Shown in pieces: positions 62,409 through 64,000 of a DNA stretch of 64,000 nt. Under the pieces are notes generated by a model. The model did not search any database, had not been told where the DNA came from, and saw only the letters and a program-made list of their open reading frames with translations. The translations under genes and the position numbers were made by a program. Each line of letters starts with the position of its first letter. The stretch's first letter is position 1. The DNA is from Mycobacterium barrassiae (lineage in GTDB: Bacteria > Actinomycetota > Actinomycetes > Mycobacteriales > Mycobacteriaceae): NCBI RefSeq assembly GCF_025822765.1, contig NZ_JACKUK010000029.1, positions 1-64,000 of the forward strand, read 5' to 3'.

Positions 62409-63737
62409 TTAGCGTTGCTGTTGCTCGACCGGCTGGGGTTTGGCACCCAGATAAACCACGACCGCGGCGGCGGCCAGCGATAATGCTCCGACGACCCACA
62501 TCGCCGACTTCGCATTGCCCGTCACCCCGGTGAGCCACCCGGTGATGTAGGGCCCGCTGAATCCGCTGAGGTTTCCGATCGAGTTGATCAGTGCGATACC
62601 GCCCGCCGCGGCGAGACCGGTGAGGAATGTCGAAGGCAGCGACCAGAATACGGGCAGGGCACACATGACCGAGCAGGTGGACAAGGTGACGGCGACCATC
62701 GCCAGGTAGGGATCGGTCATGTAGAGCGCCACAGGTATCGACACGCCCCCGACGATGGCGGGAATCGCGACATGCCACACCCGTTCGCCGGTTCGGTCGG
62801 AGTGGCGGGCCCACGGCACCATCACGATGGCCGCGACAACGTAGGGCACCGCGGTCACGAGGCCACGTTCGATGATGCTCAGGTGGGTGCCGTACTGCTC
62901 CTGGAATCCCGCGACGATGGTCGGGAGGAAGAATCCGACAGCATACAAACCGTAGGTGATTCCGAAGTAGATGAACGCCAGCGCCAGGATCCGCGGATGG
63001 CTGAGCGCCTTCTTCAACGGCCAGTGCTGGCCGGACTCGGCCATCGATCGTTCACAGTCCAGTATCGTTTCCAGCCAGCCCTTTTCGTCAGTGTCGAGCC
63101 ACGAGGCCTCCGCCGGGCGATCGGTCAGATAGAACCAGCAGACGAACGCCAGAACGATGGCGGGCAACCCCTCGATCAGAAACATGACGCGCCAGCCGTC
63201 GAGCCCGAAAAGGCCGTGGCCCCAATCGATGATGAGCGACGACAGGGTGGCGCCGATCGCCGTCGACACCGGGACCGCCACCATGAACAGTGAGACCGCC
63301 CGGGAGCGTTGCTTTTCGGGAAACCAGAACGTGAGATAGAGGATGATTCCCGGGAAGAACCCTGCCTCGGCGACGCCGAGCAGGAATCGCAGCAGGATGA
63401 GGGTTTCCGCGTTCGGCACGAATGCGATTGCGGTGCTGATGATTCCCCACGACAGCATGATGCGCGCCAGCCACCGGCGGCCGCCGAACTTGTGCAGCGC
63501 AATGTTGCTCGGGACTTCCAGCAGGACGTATCCGAGGAAGAAGATGCCCGACGCGAAGCCGAACATCTTCGCGTTCATCGCGAGGTCTTCGTTCATCCCG
63601 TTCGGTCCGGCGAAGCTGACGTTCACCCGGTCGAGGTAGTTGACGAAGTAGAGGAGGATCAGAAACGGGATCAGGCGGCGGGTGACCTTCGTCATCGTCT
63701 GCTGTCCCACCGGCGAATCGGGGAGGTGCGTGGTCAT
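62409..63737 (-). CDS. MFS transporter, anion:cation symporter family
   Basis: This 442-residue protein has 12 helices. Signatures are PFLILLYFVNYLDRVNVSFAGPNGMNEDLAM (helix 1), SNIALHKFGGRRWLARI (the loop 2-3 motif) and LLGVAEAGFFPGIILYLTFWFPEKQRSRAVSLF. These are typical of the ACS family that takes up phthalate-, tartrate-, glucarate- or hexuronate-like organic acids. CAGGA lies 5 bases before the ATG. It is probably co-transcribed with the downstream lysG and divergent from lysE; substrate unknown. Confidence 0.82.
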   Translation of the reverse strand: MTTHLPDSPVGQQTMTKVTRRLIPFLILLYFVNYLDRVNVSFAGPNGMNEDLAMNAKMFGFASGIFFLGYVLLEVPSNIALHKFGGRRWLARIMLSWGIISTAIAFVPNAETLILLRFLLGVAEAGFFPGIILYLTFWFPEKQRSRAVSLFMVAVPVSTAIGATLSSLIIDWGHGLFGLDGWRVMFLIEGLPAIVLAFVCWFYLTDRPAEASWLDTDEKGWLETILDCERSMAESGQHWPLKKALSHPRILALAFIYFGITYGLYAVGFFLPTIVAGFQEQYGTHLSIIERGLVTAVPYVVAAIVMVPWARHSDRTGERVWHVAIPAIVGGVSIPVALYMTDPYLAMVAVTLSTCSVMCALPVFWSLPSTFLTGLAAAGGIALINSIGNLSGFSGPYITGWLTGVTGNAKSAMWVVGALSLAAAAVVVYLGAKPQPVEQQQR

Positions 63738-63852
63738 GGTGTTCCTGCGGCTCGCCCTTCTACACAGCGTTGGCCCCCAAGGTGCTCATCGAAGCAGACC
63801 GACGCAATTTCGTCGGCAGAACTGGCCCGTCGTCATCCGGGTTTCATCGCTA

Positions 63853-63869
63853 CATTAGTATTGCTAATG
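63853..63869. promoter_or_regulatory. LysG-type palindrome upstream of lysE
   Basis: CATTAGTATTGCTAATG has perfect 6-base arms (CATTAG/CTAATG) around TATTG. Reversed, it nearly equals the palindrome at the lysG start. It lies 56 bases before the lysE GTG and 116 bases from the MFS ATG, suited for LysG activation of lysE and possible control of the MFS-lysG unit. Confidence 0.65.
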
Positions 63870-63924
63870 TGTATGAAGAATCTTTAGCTGTACTGATCCA
63901 CCATAGTTCCCTAGCGTCGACCTT

Positions 63925-64000
63925 GTGAACTCGCCCCTGATCGTCGGCTTCCTCGCCTCGCTGACGCTGATCGTCGCGATCGGCGCCCAGAACGCGTTCG
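63925..64000 (+). CDS. lysE: LysE/ArgO-type amino-acid exporter (5' part only)
   Basis: A GTG at 63925 begins a frame encoding MNSPLIVGFLASLTLIVAIG, then AQNAF. I-G-A-Q-N-A-F in the first helix is the LysE-family hallmark. The rest lies beyond the window. LysE exports lysine/arginine under LysG control; the LysG-type palindrome upstream supports this. The only difference from classic neighbours is the MFS gene standing between lysG and lysE. Confidence 0.75.
   Translation, partial: MNSPLIVGFLASLTLIVAIGAQNAF

Overview
The window is high-GC and gene-dense, with many GTG starts and 1 to 4 bp stop/start overlaps. Its content is mycobacterial: a complete ESX-3 type VII secretion locus, trehalose sulfotransferase Stf0, PolD2, FadD2 and FadE6. 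From memory, the segment from about 12.3 to 48.6 kb follows much of M. tuberculosis Rv0269c to about Rv0310c in inverted orientation. The PE_PGRS/PPE3 block that M. tuberculosis carries between Rv0276 and Rv0281 is missing. A rapidly growing Mycolicibacterium-like species is the best guess.

Layout. (1) 0.1-9.2 kb is accessory metabolism: a truncated DUF427 gene, two small membrane proteins, a GMC oxidoreductase (with a 49-bp palindrome inside its coding sequence) divergent from an SDR, an exported protein, and a FadR/GntR regulator ahead of an acyl-CoA ligase / class II aldolase / amidohydrolase operon. (2) 9.2-21.2 kb is envelope biology: two convergent membrane-anchored proteins (one Hsp70-like with a polythreonine tail), an L,D-transpeptidase-fold exported protein, a PAP2-diacylglycerol kinase fusion opposite an ArsR-like regulator with a 20-bp palindrome between them, a second PAP2 phosphatase, a sulfatase, Stf0, trans-aconitate methyltransferase and an alpha/beta hydrolase. 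(3) 21.2-35.8 kb is ESX-3 on the minus strand (eccA3-eccB3-eccC3-PE5-PPE4-esxG-esxH-espG3-eccD3-mycP3-eccE3), preceded by an IdeR-like box and a second palindrome.

(4) 35.8-48.6 kb holds a methyltransferase, an MpaB-like protein, two TetR regulators around a VOC protein, an alpha/beta hydrolase, a 2-hydroxyacid dehydrogenase, fadE6, an SDR, fadD2 and polD2. (5) 48.7-54.9 kb holds a STAS protein, a 26-codon mini-ORF, a NYN-type nuclease, an MmyB-like XRE regulator divergent from an SDR, a MarR regulator coupled to an AzgA-type purine permease and divergent from a mycothiol-dependent isomerase-like protein, and a DUF808 protein. (6) 54.9-60.7 kb is a tightly coupled operon of four tailoring-type enzymes (flavin monooxygenase, BBE-type oxidase, aromatic-hydroxylase-like monooxygenase, O-methyltransferase) behind a frameshifted MmyB-like regulator. 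(7) 60.9-64 kb holds a SigL-like ECF sigma factor with no anti-sigma gene beside it, then an MFS transporter-lysG pair divergent from a lysE-type exporter cut by the window end. Near-identical 17-bp palindromes lie at the lysG start and upstream of lysE.

I saw no rRNA, tRNA, CRISPR array, insertion sequence or prophage gene. No gap between genes exceeds about 250 bp.
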